64,000 nt of DNA from Aureimonas altamirensis (GTDB taxonomy: Bacteria > Pseudomonadota > Alphaproteobacteria > Rhizobiales > Rhizobiaceae), in contig NZ_BBWQ01000010.1 in assembly GCF_001463885.1 (NCBI RefSeq), positions 186,001 through 250,000 of the forward strand, given 5' to 3'. Position 1 is the first letter of the stretch. Every line of letters starts with the position of its first letter. This document shows, in pieces, positions 25,641 to 35,129 of this stretch. The notes beneath the pieces were generated by a model, which ran no database searches, had not been told where the DNA came from, and was given only the letters and a program-made list of their open reading frames with translations. The position numbers and the translations under genes were made by a program.

Positions 25641-25861
25641 CCTCAACCATGTTTTCATGGCGGGCGAAATCGCGTCGGCGCATGTCGCGTCTCGCGCGGA
25701 CAGCGGTAGAACAGGGTCTCCACAGGCTGTTCTTCGCCGTCGTGCGTGCGCTCCTATTCAACCTTCCGGTTCGTGGGAGAGCTCAACCATGGCAACGCAA
25801 CGTATCACCGATTTCCTGGCCACCCGACGTCCGAGCGGTCCTTGCCTCGTCGTCGACCTAG
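25493..25861 (+). other. Possible leader ORF overlapping the decarboxylase start
   Basis: An ATG at 25493 opens a frame of 122 codons beginning MDALKQRRSGPFWSLP, with a cluster HHHCLKCGGFF, that runs past the decarboxylase ATG in another frame and stops at 25861. No strong ribosome site is seen. It may be a chance frame within the structured leader, or a translated leader whose ribosome traffic affects the downstream start. Confidence 0.2.
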
Positions 25862-26922
25862 AGGTCGTGCGCGAAAACTTCATCGGCTTCCGCCGCGCTT
25901 TGCCCGGCTCCGCTATCTATTATGCCGTCAAGGCCAATCCGGCGCCGGAGATCCTGCGTCTGCTGGCGTCTCTCGGCTCCAGCTTCGATTGCGCCTCCGT
26001 GGCCGAAATCGAGATGGCAATGAATGCCGGCGCAACCCCGGACCGTATCTCCTACGGCAACACGATCAAGAAAGAGCGCGATATCGCAAGCGCCCATGCG
26101 CTCGGCGTTTCGCTGTTCGCGGTCGATTGCGTCGAAGAGGTCGAGAAGGTGGCCCGCGCGGCACCTGCGGCACGCGTCTTCTGCCGTGTCCTGACGGACG
26201 GCGCCGGGGCCGAATGGCCGCTGTCGCGCAAGTTCGGCTGCGTTCCGGCCATGGCCATCGACGTTCTGGAAACCGCGCATCGCCTGGGCCTTCAGGCGAC
26301 CGGCGTCTCGTTCCACGTCGGCTCGCAGCAGACCGACACCGAGGCCTGGGACAGCGCTCTTGCCGATGCCGCCAACGTCTTCAACACGCTGGCCGAGCGC
26401 GGCATCGTGCTGACGCTGGTCAACATGGGCGGCGGCTTCCCGACCCGGTATCTGAAGGACGTGCCGACCGCCGAGGCCTATGGCCAGTCGATCTTTGCCG
26501 CGCTGAGCCGGCATTTCGGCAACCGCCTGCCCGAGACGATCATCGAGCCGGGCCGCGGCATGGTGGGCGACGCCGGCGTCATCAAGGCGGAAGTGGTTCT
26601 GGTGTCGCGCAAGTCCGCGACCGACGAGAACCGCTGGGTCTATCTGGACATCGGCAAGTTCGGCGGGCTCGCCGAAACGATGGACGAGGCGATCCGCTAC
26701 CCCATCGTCACCGCGCGTGACGCGGACCGCAAGGAGCCTTGCGTTCTGGCCGGGCCGACCTGCGACAGCGCCGACGTCATGTACGAAAAGGTACCCTATC
26801 CGCTGCCGATCACGCTGACGGTGGGCGATGAGGTGCTGATCGAGGGCACGGGCGCCTACACCACCACCTATGCCTCGGTGGCCTTCAACGGTTTCGAGCC
26901 GCTGCGCGCCTACGTCATCTGA
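25789..26922 (+). CDS. Ornithine/lysine decarboxylase (PLP fold III)
   Basis: 377-residue eukaryotic-type (group IV) ornithine decarboxylase, producing putrescine from ornithine and in some rhizobia cadaverine from lysine. PLP lysine in YYAVKANPAPEIL, glycine-rich GGGFPTRY, EPGRGMVGDAG for phosphate binding, and the active-site Cys in LAGPTCDSADVMYEKV. ATG at 25789 follows GGGAGAG. A long structured leader precedes it, so expression is likely controlled by polyamine level. A GNAT acetyltransferase gene follows after 80 bp. Confidence 0.93.
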   Translation: MATQRITDFLATRRPSGPCLVVDLEVVRENFIGFRRALPGSAIYYAVKANPAPEILRLLASLGSSFDCASVAEIEMAMNAGATPDRISYGNTIKKERDIASAHALGVSLFAVDCVEEVEKVARAAPAARVFCRVLTDGAGAEWPLSRKFGCVPAMAIDVLETAHRLGLQATGVSFHVGSQQTDTEAWDSALADAANVFNTLAERGIVLTLVNMGGGFPTRYLKDVPTAEAYGQSIFAALSRHFGNRLPETIIEPGRGMVGDAGVIKAEVVLVSRKSATDENRWVYLDIGKFGGLAETMDEAIRYPIVTARDADRKEPCVLAGPTCDSADVMYEKVPYPLPITLTVGDEVLIEGTGAYTTTYASVAFNGFEPLRAYVI

Positions 26923-27002
26923 CGCGACAATCCGCCGGGCGGCCAGTGCCGCCCGTCATCGCCGCCAGAACTCATCCGCCCTTATCGAGGGAGTGCCGCG
27001 CC

Positions 27003-27566
27003 ATGCTGCCAGCGCCTTCTTTCCTGATGCCGGAAATCCGGCCCGACATCCGCTTGCGCACCGAGCACGGCGCGGACGTGCCCGCACGTGAAGCGCTTCT
27101 GGACGCCGCGATGGGCAAGGCGCGCAAGCGCAAGGCTTCGGAAGCGATCCGCCGTGGCCGGTTGCCGGCGGATGGGCTTTCGCTGATCGCGGAAGACGAG
27201 GCTGGCCGCGTCGTCGGCACGGTCCGGCTTTGGCATGTCGACGCCGGTGGCCGCCGCGCCCTGCTGCTTGGCCCGCTGGCTGTCCTGCCGGGGCTGGACG
27301 GCATGGGAATCGGCTCCATGCTGATGCGGCGGGCGATCGCCGAGGCAAGCTTTCGCGGCCACGCGGCCATCCTGCTCGTGGGCGACGCCCCCTATTACGA
27401 ACGTTTCGGCTTCAGCGCGCGGGCAACGGGCGCGCTGTCGATGCCCGGCCCGTATGAGCGGCATCGCCTGCTGGCGCTGGAACTGGCACCCGGCGCCTTG
27501 GCGGGTGCGGACGGTGTCATCCGGGGCACGGGCCGGCGCCTTGGCGCGGAGCGCCGGGCCGCATAG
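27003..27566 (+). CDS. GNAT-family N-acetyltransferase
   Basis: 187-residue acetyltransferase (YhbS-like). The acetyl-CoA loop is in LAVLPGLDGMGIGSMLMRRAIAEASFRG, followed by ILLVGDAPYYERFGFSARA. In rhizobia a GNAT gene commonly follows the ornithine decarboxylase, so polyamine acetylation is conceivable but unproven. ATG at 27003 has AGGGAG about 10 nt ahead. Its stop lies 4 bp from the end of the convergent gntR. Confidence 0.82.
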   Translation: MLPAPSFLMPEIRPDIRLRTEHGADVPAREALLDAAMGKARKRKASEAIRRGRLPADGLSLIAEDEAGRVVGTVRLWHVDAGGRRALLLGPLAVLPGLDGMGIGSMLMRRAIAEASFRGHAAILLVGDAPYYERFGFSARATGALSMPGPYERHRLLALELAPGALAGADGVIRGTGRRLGAERRAA

Positions 27567-27570
27567 GCGG

Positions 27571-28221
27571 CTAGCCGGCATTGGCGGCAATCAGCGCCGC
27601 CCGTGCCGACCGCACATGACGCCGCATCTGCAGCTCGGCCACCTCACCGTCGCGCTCCTGCAGCGCGTTGAGAATGCGCAGATGCTCCTTCCAGGCTTCC
27701 AGCCCGCGCCCTTTGACTGCCCCGTGTTTCTGGCGGCATAGGAAAAGGCGCGGGTAGAACTGGTCGCACAACAGGTCGGCAAGCACCGGGTTGCGGCTGG
27801 CCCGCGCAATACGGACATGAAAGTCGTCGTCCCGGTCGTGCTGATTGTACGGCCCCTGCGGCTCGGCGCGCAGCGCCACCCCATGCTCGTCGACGAGGTC
27901 GGTCAACTCGGCCAGTTCGCGCTCGGTCATCTCGCTTGCCGCCAACCGCGCGGCCATGCCCTCGAGCGCCTCGCGCACGTCCAGAAGATGCAAAAACTGC
28001 GGCAGCGTCGGCGCGATCACCCGCACGCCCTGGTTTGCAACATGGGTCACCAGCCCGCGCTCCTGAAGGCGGCGGATGGCCTCGCGCACGGGGGCGCGGC
28101 TGACGCCGAGTTCGGCGGCGATGGCCGGCTCGCTGAGCTTGTCGCCGGCCTTCAACTCCCCCTTCAGGATCGCGGCGTTCAAGGTGTCGTAGACCGTTCG
28201 CGAGGACACAGGTCGGCTCAT
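27571..28221 (-). CDS. GntR/FCD-family transcriptional regulator
   Basis: 216-residue FCD-type GntR repressor. N-terminal winged helix DTLNAAILKGELKAGDKLSEPAIAAELGVSRAPVREAIRRLQERGLV; C-terminal helical FCD domain with LLDVREALEGMAARLAA, metal-type ligands DDDFHVRIARASRN and the HEx-like tail RRHVRSARAALI. ATG at 28221 follows TGGAG. It is divergent from the tctCBA operon, and TGTCGACA dyads lie in the gap, so it probably represses both sides until a carboxylate ligand binds. Confidence 0.87.
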   Translation of the reverse strand: MSRPVSSRTVYDTLNAAILKGELKAGDKLSEPAIAAELGVSRAPVREAIRRLQERGLVTHVANQGVRVIAPTLPQFLHLLDVREALEGMAARLAASEMTERELAELTDLVDEHGVALRAEPQGPYNQHDRDDDFHVRIARASRNPVLADLLCDQFYPRLFLCRQKHGAVKGRGLEAWKEHLRILNALQERDGEVAELQMRRHVRSARAALIAANAG

Positions 28222-28237
28222 CGGAAACTCCAGAAAA

Positions 28238-28245
28238 TGTCGACA
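28238..28245. promoter_or_regulatory. TGTCGACA dyad near gntR start
   Basis: Perfect 8-bp palindrome 16 bp upstream of the gntR ATG; identical to a second copy 73 bp away. Candidate GntR operator, suited to autoregulation. Confidence 0.55.
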
Positions 28246-28283
28246 CATAATATCATCGGATCACGCAATTCCAAGATATGGCC

Positions 28284-28311
28284 TTGTCACAGGGAGTTTA
28301 TTGCATAGACT
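28284..28311 (+). promoter_or_regulatory. Candidate tctC promoter
   Basis: TTGTCA at 28284 and TAGACT at 28306, 16-bp spacer. The second TGTCGACA dyad overlaps its -10 region, as expected for repression. Confidence 0.35.
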
Positions 28312-28318
28312 GTCGACA
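28311..28318. promoter_or_regulatory. TGTCGACA dyad in the tctC promoter
   Basis: Second copy of the palindrome, placed 73 bp (about seven helical turns) from the first. Overlaps the end of a candidate -10 element, about 28 bp before the tctC ATG. Confidence 0.55.
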
Positions 28319-28345
28319 CTTTATGGTTCTGGGAGGAAACCGACG

Positions 28346-29329
28346 ATGATCCGAAGCACGCTTCTGGCTGCAACCCTGCTGGCCCTTGCCCCCGCCATCC
28401 CCGCATCGGCCTTCGAGCCGCGCAACCCCGAATGCATCGCGCCGGCGGCGCCGGGCGGCGGCTTCGACCTAACCTGCCGCATCACCAGCCAGCAGTTGAA
28501 CCAGCTCGGCATCGTCAAGCCCAGCATCCGCACGACCAACATGCCCGGCGGTATCGGCGCCGTGGCCTACAACACCATCCAGGCGAATCGCGCGCAGGAC
28601 CCGAACGTGATCATCGCCGTTTCCACGGGGTCCTGGGTCAACCTCGCGCAGGGCAAGTTCGGCCGCTTTTCCGAAAACGACGTCCGCTGGCTTGGCGCCG
28701 TCGGCGCCGACTACGGCGTGCTGGCCGTCCGCAAGGACAGCCGCTTCCAGACGCTGGAGGATTTCGTCGCGGCGCTGAAGGAAGACGCAGGCTCGGTGCC
28801 CATCGGCGCGGGCGGAACGGTCGGCAGCCAGGACTGGATGAAGCCGGCCCTCGTCGCGCGGGCAGCCGGGGTGGACCCGCGCAAGATGCGCTATCTGTCC
28901 TATGAAGGCGGCGGTGAGGCGCTGGCAGCCCTTCTGGGCGGAACGATCGAGGTTCTGCCCGGCGACGCATCCGAGATCATGGGCCAGCTCGAGGCCGGCG
29001 AAGTGCGGGTGCTGGCAACGTTTTCGGCAGAGCGGCTTCCCGGCGCCTTCGCCGACGTGCCGACCGCCAAGGAAACGGGCTACGATGTCGAGTGGCCGAT
29101 CGTGCGCGGCTTCTATGCACCGCCCCGCATCTCCGACGAGGAGTATGCCTATTGGGTGGACGCGCTGACGAAACTCAACGCAAACCCGGAATGGCAGAAG
29201 GTGCGGGGCGAGCAGGGTCTGTTCGAATACGATCTCGTGGGCGCAGATTTCGACGCCTTCGCCAAGGAGCGCACGGCCGCTTTCCGTACCCTCGCTTCCG
29301 AAGTCGGCCTGCCGACATCCGGCAACTGA
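28346..29329 (+). CDS. TctC-type tripartite tricarboxylate transporter substrate-binding protein
   Basis: 327-residue periplasmic binding protein of the TTT family. Signal peptide MIRSTLLAATLLALAPAIPASA; mature start FEPRNPECIAPAAPGGGFDLTCRI, the ligand loop of Bug/TctC proteins, then NMPGGIGAVAYN and GTVGSQDWM. ATG at 28346 follows GGGAGGAAA. It heads an operon with tctB, tctA and a methylisocitrate-lyase gene. The ligand is likely a tricarboxylate or related acid. Confidence 0.9.
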   Translation: MIRSTLLAATLLALAPAIPASAFEPRNPECIAPAAPGGGFDLTCRITSQQLNQLGIVKPSIRTTNMPGGIGAVAYNTIQANRAQDPNVIIAVSTGSWVNLAQGKFGRFSENDVRWLGAVGADYGVLAVRKDSRFQTLEDFVAALKEDAGSVPIGAGGTVGSQDWMKPALVARAAGVDPRKMRYLSYEGGGEALAALLGGTIEVLPGDASEIMGQLEAGEVRVLATFSAERLPGAFADVPTAKETGYDVEWPIVRGFYAPPRISDEEYAYWVDALTKLNANPEWQKVRGEQGLFEYDLVGADFDAFAKERTAAFRTLASEVGLPTSGN

Positions 29330-29339
29330 GGCAGAGGCG

Positions 29340-29786
29340 ATGACGCCGCTTGCCGCCAAGACAGTGGACCGGGCCAGCGGCGCATTGCTGCTCCTGCTCG
29401 GCATCGGGGCGATCTGGCATGCCCAGTCGCTTTCCGTGCCCTTCGCCGCCGACCCCGTCGGGCCGAAGGCCTTTCCAACCATCGCCGGGGCCGTACTGGC
29501 CGTGGCGGGCGCCAGCATCATGCTTCGCCCAGAGGCGATCGAAGTGGAGGCCGGGCACAGGATGCGGGTGGCCAGCGTCGCAATCGCCTCGCTCGTCTAC
29601 CCGTTCCTGCTGTTGCCGCTGGGCTTCGTTCCGGCGACCGCCTTGCTCGGCCTCGTCACCGCGCGCGCTTTTGGCGGGAAATGGGTGGGCTCCATCATCG
29701 CATCGATCCTGTTGGCGGCCGCCTTCCTGCTGATCATCGATACCGGACTCGGACTGCCGATGCCGCGCGGCCCGCTGGGGATCTGA
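29340..29786 (+). CDS. TctB-type small membrane subunit
   Basis: 148 residues with four hydrophobic helices (GALLLLLGIGAIWHAQSL, PTIAGAVLAVAGASIML, VASVAIASLVYPFLLLPLGFVPATALLGLVTA, SIIASILLAAAFLLIIDTGLGL) and the DPVGPKAFP motif of TctB. It begins 10 bp after tctC and ends 2 bp before tctA. Together the three make a secondary importer driven by the ion gradient. Confidence 0.88.
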   Translation: MTPLAAKTVDRASGALLLLLGIGAIWHAQSLSVPFAADPVGPKAFPTIAGAVLAVAGASIMLRPEAIEVEAGHRMRVASVAIASLVYPFLLLPLGFVPATALLGLVTARAFGGKWVGSIIASILLAAAFLLIIDTGLGLPMPRGPLGI

Positions 29787-29787
29787 C

Positions 29788-31299
29788 ATGGAAGCGCTCT
29801 CATCGCTTGCCTATGGGTTCAGTGTCGCGCTGACCCCGTTCAACCTGTCGCTGGCCTTCATCGGCGCCGCCCTCGGCACGGCCATCGGGGCATTGCCGGG
29901 CATCGGGCCCATCAACGCAATCGTCCTGCTGCTGCCGCTGTGCTTCTCGCTGCAACTGCCGCCGGAAAGCGCGCTCATCCTGCTTGCCGGCATCTACTAT
30001 GGCAGCGGCTACGGCGGCCGCATATCGTCCATCCTCCTCAACATCCCCGGCGACCCTGGGCTGGTGATGACCACGCTGGACGGCTATCCGTTGGCGCAGC
30101 AGGGACGCGGCGCGGCGGCGCTGGCGCTCAGCGGTATCGCCAGCTTCGTCGGCGGAACGGTCACGGTTGTCCTTTTGACCTTCCTTGCGGTGCCGCTGGC
30201 ACGGCTTGCCGTGTCCTTCGGTCCGGCGGATTACGTAGCCCTGATGGCGCTGGCCTTCGCGCTTCTGACGGCCATGGGCATGGCCCGCACAGCCAAGACA
30301 TGGGCAGCCATCGCGCTCGGCTTCCTGCTTGCCTGCGTCGGCATCGACGGGGGCTCCGGGGTGGAGCGTTTCACCTTCGGTTCGCTTGAGTTCCTCGGCG
30401 GCATCGACTTCACCGTGCTGACGATCGGCCTTTTCGCCGTCAGCGAAATCCTTGTGGTGGCCGAAGGGCTGCGCTCCGGCGTCATCACCGAACTCGGCGG
30501 GGGCAAGCGGCTGACGGTCCGCGAGACGCTCAGCTGCCTGCCCGCCATGCTGCGCTCTACCGGCATCGGCTTCTTCCTCGGCATCCTGCCGGGTACCGGA
30601 GCCGCAGTCTCCTCGGTTCTTGCCTACACGGCCGAAAAGAAGGTCTCCGACAAGGGCACCTTCGGCAAGGGCGACATGCGCGGCCTTGCCGCGCCCGAAA
30701 CCGCCGACAACGCCGCGCAGACCGCCTCGATGGTGCCGATGCTGGTTCTCGGCATACCCGGCTCGGGCACGACGGCCGTGCTGCTGGGAGCATTGCTGAT
30801 GTATTCGGTGACGCCCGGCCCGCTCCTGTTCACGCAGCGCCCGGAGATCGCCTGGGGGCTCATCGCCTCGATGTATGTCGGCAACCTGATGCTTCTGGCG
30901 TTGAACCTGCCACTCGTCGGCCTGTTCGCCCGCCTGTTGATGGTGCCGTACTGGATTCTGTTTCCGGGGGTTCTCGGGTTGTCCTTTGCCGGCGTCTACG
31001 CGGCCACCAACTCGGCGTTCGAGCTGGTGCTGACCACGCTGATCGGCATCGTCGCCTATGTCATGCGCAAGGTCGGCATTCCGCTGATTCCGCTGCTGAT
31101 CGCCTTCGTCCTGGCACGTCTGTTCGAAGACAATCTCCGCCGTGCTTTGTCCTTGTCGGACGGCGATCCGACGATCCTGTTCAACTCGGTCACCGCCATC
31201 CTGTTCTGGGCTGTCACGGCGCTGATCGTCCTTGTGCCGCTGCTGGCTCCACGGCTGCGCTCCCGCGTGCGGGAAGCCTCCGAAAGCGAAGGCGGCTGA
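29788..31299 (+). CDS. TctA-type large membrane subunit
   Basis: 503-residue permease with about twelve helices. Diagnostic motifs: GTAIGALPGIGPINAIVLLLPLCF, AGIYYGSGYGGRISSILLNIPGDPGLVMTTLDGYPLAQQGRGAAALALSGIASFVGG and, in the second half, FFLGILPGTGAAVSSVLAYTAEKKVS and VPMLVLGIPGSGTTAVLLGALLM. The internal repeat of the PGxGP / PGTG loops is the transport core. It starts 1 bp past tctB. The closing region reaches close to the next gene (37 bp). Confidence 0.93.
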   Translation: MEALSSLAYGFSVALTPFNLSLAFIGAALGTAIGALPGIGPINAIVLLLPLCFSLQLPPESALILLAGIYYGSGYGGRISSILLNIPGDPGLVMTTLDGYPLAQQGRGAAALALSGIASFVGGTVTVVLLTFLAVPLARLAVSFGPADYVALMALAFALLTAMGMARTAKTWAAIALGFLLACVGIDGGSGVERFTFGSLEFLGGIDFTVLTIGLFAVSEILVVAEGLRSGVITELGGGKRLTVRETLSCLPAMLRSTGIGFFLGILPGTGAAVSSVLAYTAEKKVSDKGTFGKGDMRGLAAPETADNAAQTASMVPMLVLGIPGSGTTAVLLGALLMYSVTPGPLLFTQRPEIAWGLIASMYVGNLMLLALNLPLVGLFARLLMVPYWILFPGVLGLSFAGVYAATNSAFELVLTTLIGIVAYVMRKVGIPLIPLLIAFVLARLFEDNLRRALSLSDGDPTILFNSVTAILFWAVTALIVLVPLLAPRLRSRVREASESEGG

Positions 31300-31336
31300 A
31301 CCCGCCGCCCTCGCCATACGTCAAAGGAAAATCGAA

Positions 31337-32251
31337 GTGACCTATCTCGTCGATGAAGACCGCCCGCGCGTTCCGGCCGGCCAGCGTTTCCGGGCATTGA
31401 TGGACGCGCCGGCCATCATGCGCATCCCCGGCGCCCATAACGGCCTGTCGGCCATACAGGCCCGCGATGCCGGCTTCGAGGCCCTCTATCTTTCGGGCGG
31501 CGCGGTCAGCGCCTCCATGGGCCTGCCGGATCTCGGCATCCTGACGCTGGAGGACGTCACCTTTCATCTGCGGCAATTGTCGCGCGCGTCGGCGCTTCCC
31601 GTCCTGGTCGACGGCGATACCGGCTTCGGCGAGGCGCTGAACGTGATGAACATGGTCCGCACCTTCGAGGATGCCGGGGCCGGCGCGGTGCAGATAGAAG
31701 ACCAGCTCCTGCCCAAGAAGTGCGGCCACCTCAACGACAAGCGCCTTGCCGGCGCGCACGACATGGCGGCCAAGGTTTCGGCGGCGCGGCGCGCGCGGCG
31801 CGATCTCGTCATCATTGCCCGCACCGATGCCGCCGCCAGCGAAGGCATCGAGGGGGCGGTATCACGTGCAAAGCTGTATCTGGAGGCCGGGGCCGACGCC
31901 ATCTTCCCCGAGGCGCTGACATCGGTGGAGATGTTCCGTGCCGTTGCCGAGGCGCTGCCCGGCGTGCCCCTTCTGGCCAACATGACCGAGTTCGGGCGCA
32001 CGCCGGCGCTGACCGCCGACGAGTTCCAGGCGCTCGGCTACGCCATGGTGATCTGGCCCGTTTCATCTTTGCGCGTCGCCGCCAAGGCGCAGGCTGCGCT
32101 GTACGAAACGATCCGCCGCGACGGCACCCCCGCGGCGGTGTTGAGCGCCATGCAGACGCGGGCCGAGCTTTACGACACGATCGGCCTTGCCGAGTACGAG
32201 GCGCTCGACCGGTCCATCATCAAGACGGTGTTGCCGGGCGAGGTCGCCTGA
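31337..32251 (+). CDS. Isocitrate lyase/PEP mutase superfamily, methylisocitrate-lyase-like
   Basis: 304-residue TIM-barrel lyase. The active-site loop is EDQLLPKKCGHLNDKRL (KKCGH with the base Cys), and metal ligands are in LVDGDTGFG. This matches 2-methylisocitrate lyases (PrpB) and related enzymes that cleave substituted 2-hydroxy acids to pyruvate plus a second acid. No prpC or prpD is near, so the physiological substrate is probably what the adjoining TTT transporter imports. GTG at 31337 follows AAAGGAAAA. Convergent with guaB. Confidence 0.85.
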   Translation: MTYLVDEDRPRVPAGQRFRALMDAPAIMRIPGAHNGLSAIQARDAGFEALYLSGGAVSASMGLPDLGILTLEDVTFHLRQLSRASALPVLVDGDTGFGEALNVMNMVRTFEDAGAGAVQIEDQLLPKKCGHLNDKRLAGAHDMAAKVSAARRARRDLVIIARTDAAASEGIEGAVSRAKLYLEAGADAIFPEALTSVEMFRAVAEALPGVPLLANMTEFGRTPALTADEFQALGYAMVIWPVSSLRVAAKAQAALYETIRRDGTPAAVLSAMQTRAELYDTIGLAEYEALDRSIIKTVLPGEVA

Positions 32252-32261
32252 CCCCGCGCGG

Positions 32262-33833
<1,572 letters not shown>

Positions 33834-33837
33834 CTAG

Positions 33838-33898
33838 CATGGGGCGAGGCTTTAGGGAAGCCCCGTTCTGCCCCATGTCTTCGCGATTGCGAAATCGC
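33838..33898. terminator. Weak hairpins after the MBL-hydrolase gene
   Basis: Stem CATGGGGC / GCCCCATG (33838-33845 with 33870-33877) and a second small hairpin GCGATT / AATCGC (33883-33898) between the metallo-hydrolase stop and the guaB start. No T-run, so termination is uncertain. Confidence 0.3.
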
Positions 33899-33915
33899 CG
33901 TCGATGGCCGGCCCC

Positions 33916-34968
33916 TCAGCCGTTGCTTGCCGGGGCCGCGTCCTCGATCATCAGCGCGTAGGTCTCGGGCACATAGCGGAAGGCTTCGCCATCGCGCTGC
34001 ACATAGCCGACGGCCGGGAACGGCAGGTGATAGCCGGTGAAGGGCAGCTTCTCGTCGGCCAGCATGGCGGCAAAGCGCTGGCGCGTGGCCGCGGCCGCCG
34101 CCTTGTCCATGTCGAAGCGGACATGCCATTCCGGCTTCTGCAGCGACACGACAGACTGGCTGAACGTATCGCCCATCAGAAACAGCCGCTTGCCGCCGGA
34201 GGTGAGCTCAAAGACGAAATGGCCGGGCGTGTGGCCATAGGCGGCCCGCGCGAACAGGCCGGGGGCAACTTCGTCACCATCCTCGGCAAGGGTCATGGTG
34301 CTTTCCAGCGGCGCAACCTTCGCGGCCACCGCTTCCGCATTGCCGGCGGTGCCGCCGCTCTTGGCCGCATCGGATGTCCAGAACTCGTATTCCTGCCGGC
34401 CGACGATCAGGTGCGCCCTCGGGAAGGCCGGTGCATCTCCCTCCATCAGGCCGCCGATGTGATCGCCATGCAGATGCGTCATCACCACCATGGTCACCCT
34501 GTCGGCCGGAATGCCGGCGGCTTCCATGCGCTGGCGTAGCTGTCCAAGGCCGCCGTCGCGCCCGCCGGAGCCGAACCCGGTATCGATGAGGACCGTTTCC
34601 CCGCCCGTCTCGATGACCACGGGGTTGAAGAAGGTGACGAAGCGGCCGGCCGGCAAAAGGTTCGCCTCCATCAGCTCGGCGACCGCCTCGGCGGTCTGGT
34701 CTTCGCCGAAGGTGGGGTGCGGCCCGTCGCCAGGGCGGACGCCATCCAGGATAACCGTGATGCGGGCATCGCCAAGCTTGAAGCGCTGCCAGCCCGGCGC
34801 CATCGCGCCCTCGCCGCCCGCCTGCGGTGCGGGTGCGGCGGCAGGTGCAGCCGGCTCGGCGGCAGGCTGCTGGGCCCGCGCGGCCGTTACCATCGCGCTG
34901 GCCGCGGCGGTGCCGAGAGCAAGCTTCAACGCCCCGCGACGATCGAGACCCATCTTCTGACGATTCAT
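33916..34968 (-). CDS. Tat-exported MBL-fold metallo-hydrolase
   Basis: 350-residue exported hydrolase. The N-terminus MNRQKMGLDRRGALKLALGTAAASAMVTAARAQ is a Tat signal (twin Arg), followed by an Ala/Pro-rich linker to about residue 55. The MBL core has VLIDTGFGSGG, metal-binding MTHLHGDHIGGL (HxHxDH), GHTPGHFVFELTSGG and GDTFSQ. This is the lactonase/hydrolase branch (COG0491-like); a lactonase role is possible but not shown. ATG at 34968 follows AGGAGC. Divergent from the MFS gene. Confidence 0.85.
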   Translation of the reverse strand: MNRQKMGLDRRGALKLALGTAAASAMVTAARAQQPAAEPAAPAAAPAPQAGGEGAMAPGWQRFKLGDARITVILDGVRPGDGPHPTFGEDQTAEAVAELMEANLLPAGRFVTFFNPVVIETGGETVLIDTGFGSGGRDGGLGQLRQRMEAAGIPADRVTMVVMTHLHGDHIGGLMEGDAPAFPRAHLIVGRQEYEFWTSDAAKSGGTAGNAEAVAAKVAPLESTMTLAEDGDEVAPGLFARAAYGHTPGHFVFELTSGGKRLFLMGDTFSQSVVSLQKPEWHVRFDMDKAAAAATRQRFAAMLADEKLPFTGYHLPFPAVGYVQRDGEAFRYVPETYALMIEDAAPASNG

Positions 34969-35129
34969 AAGCCTGCTCCTAGCAGTTTCACGCATGTTGT
35001 CTTGCCCAACCTCGATAGGCTGCAATATGGGCAAGTTTGGGCAGGTCGTGAGCCTTCACGACAAATTTGTGCGAACGGTCGGGCGGAGATAAGAGAACCT
35101 TACCGTTTTTTCCGGAAAGCAATCCCGCC

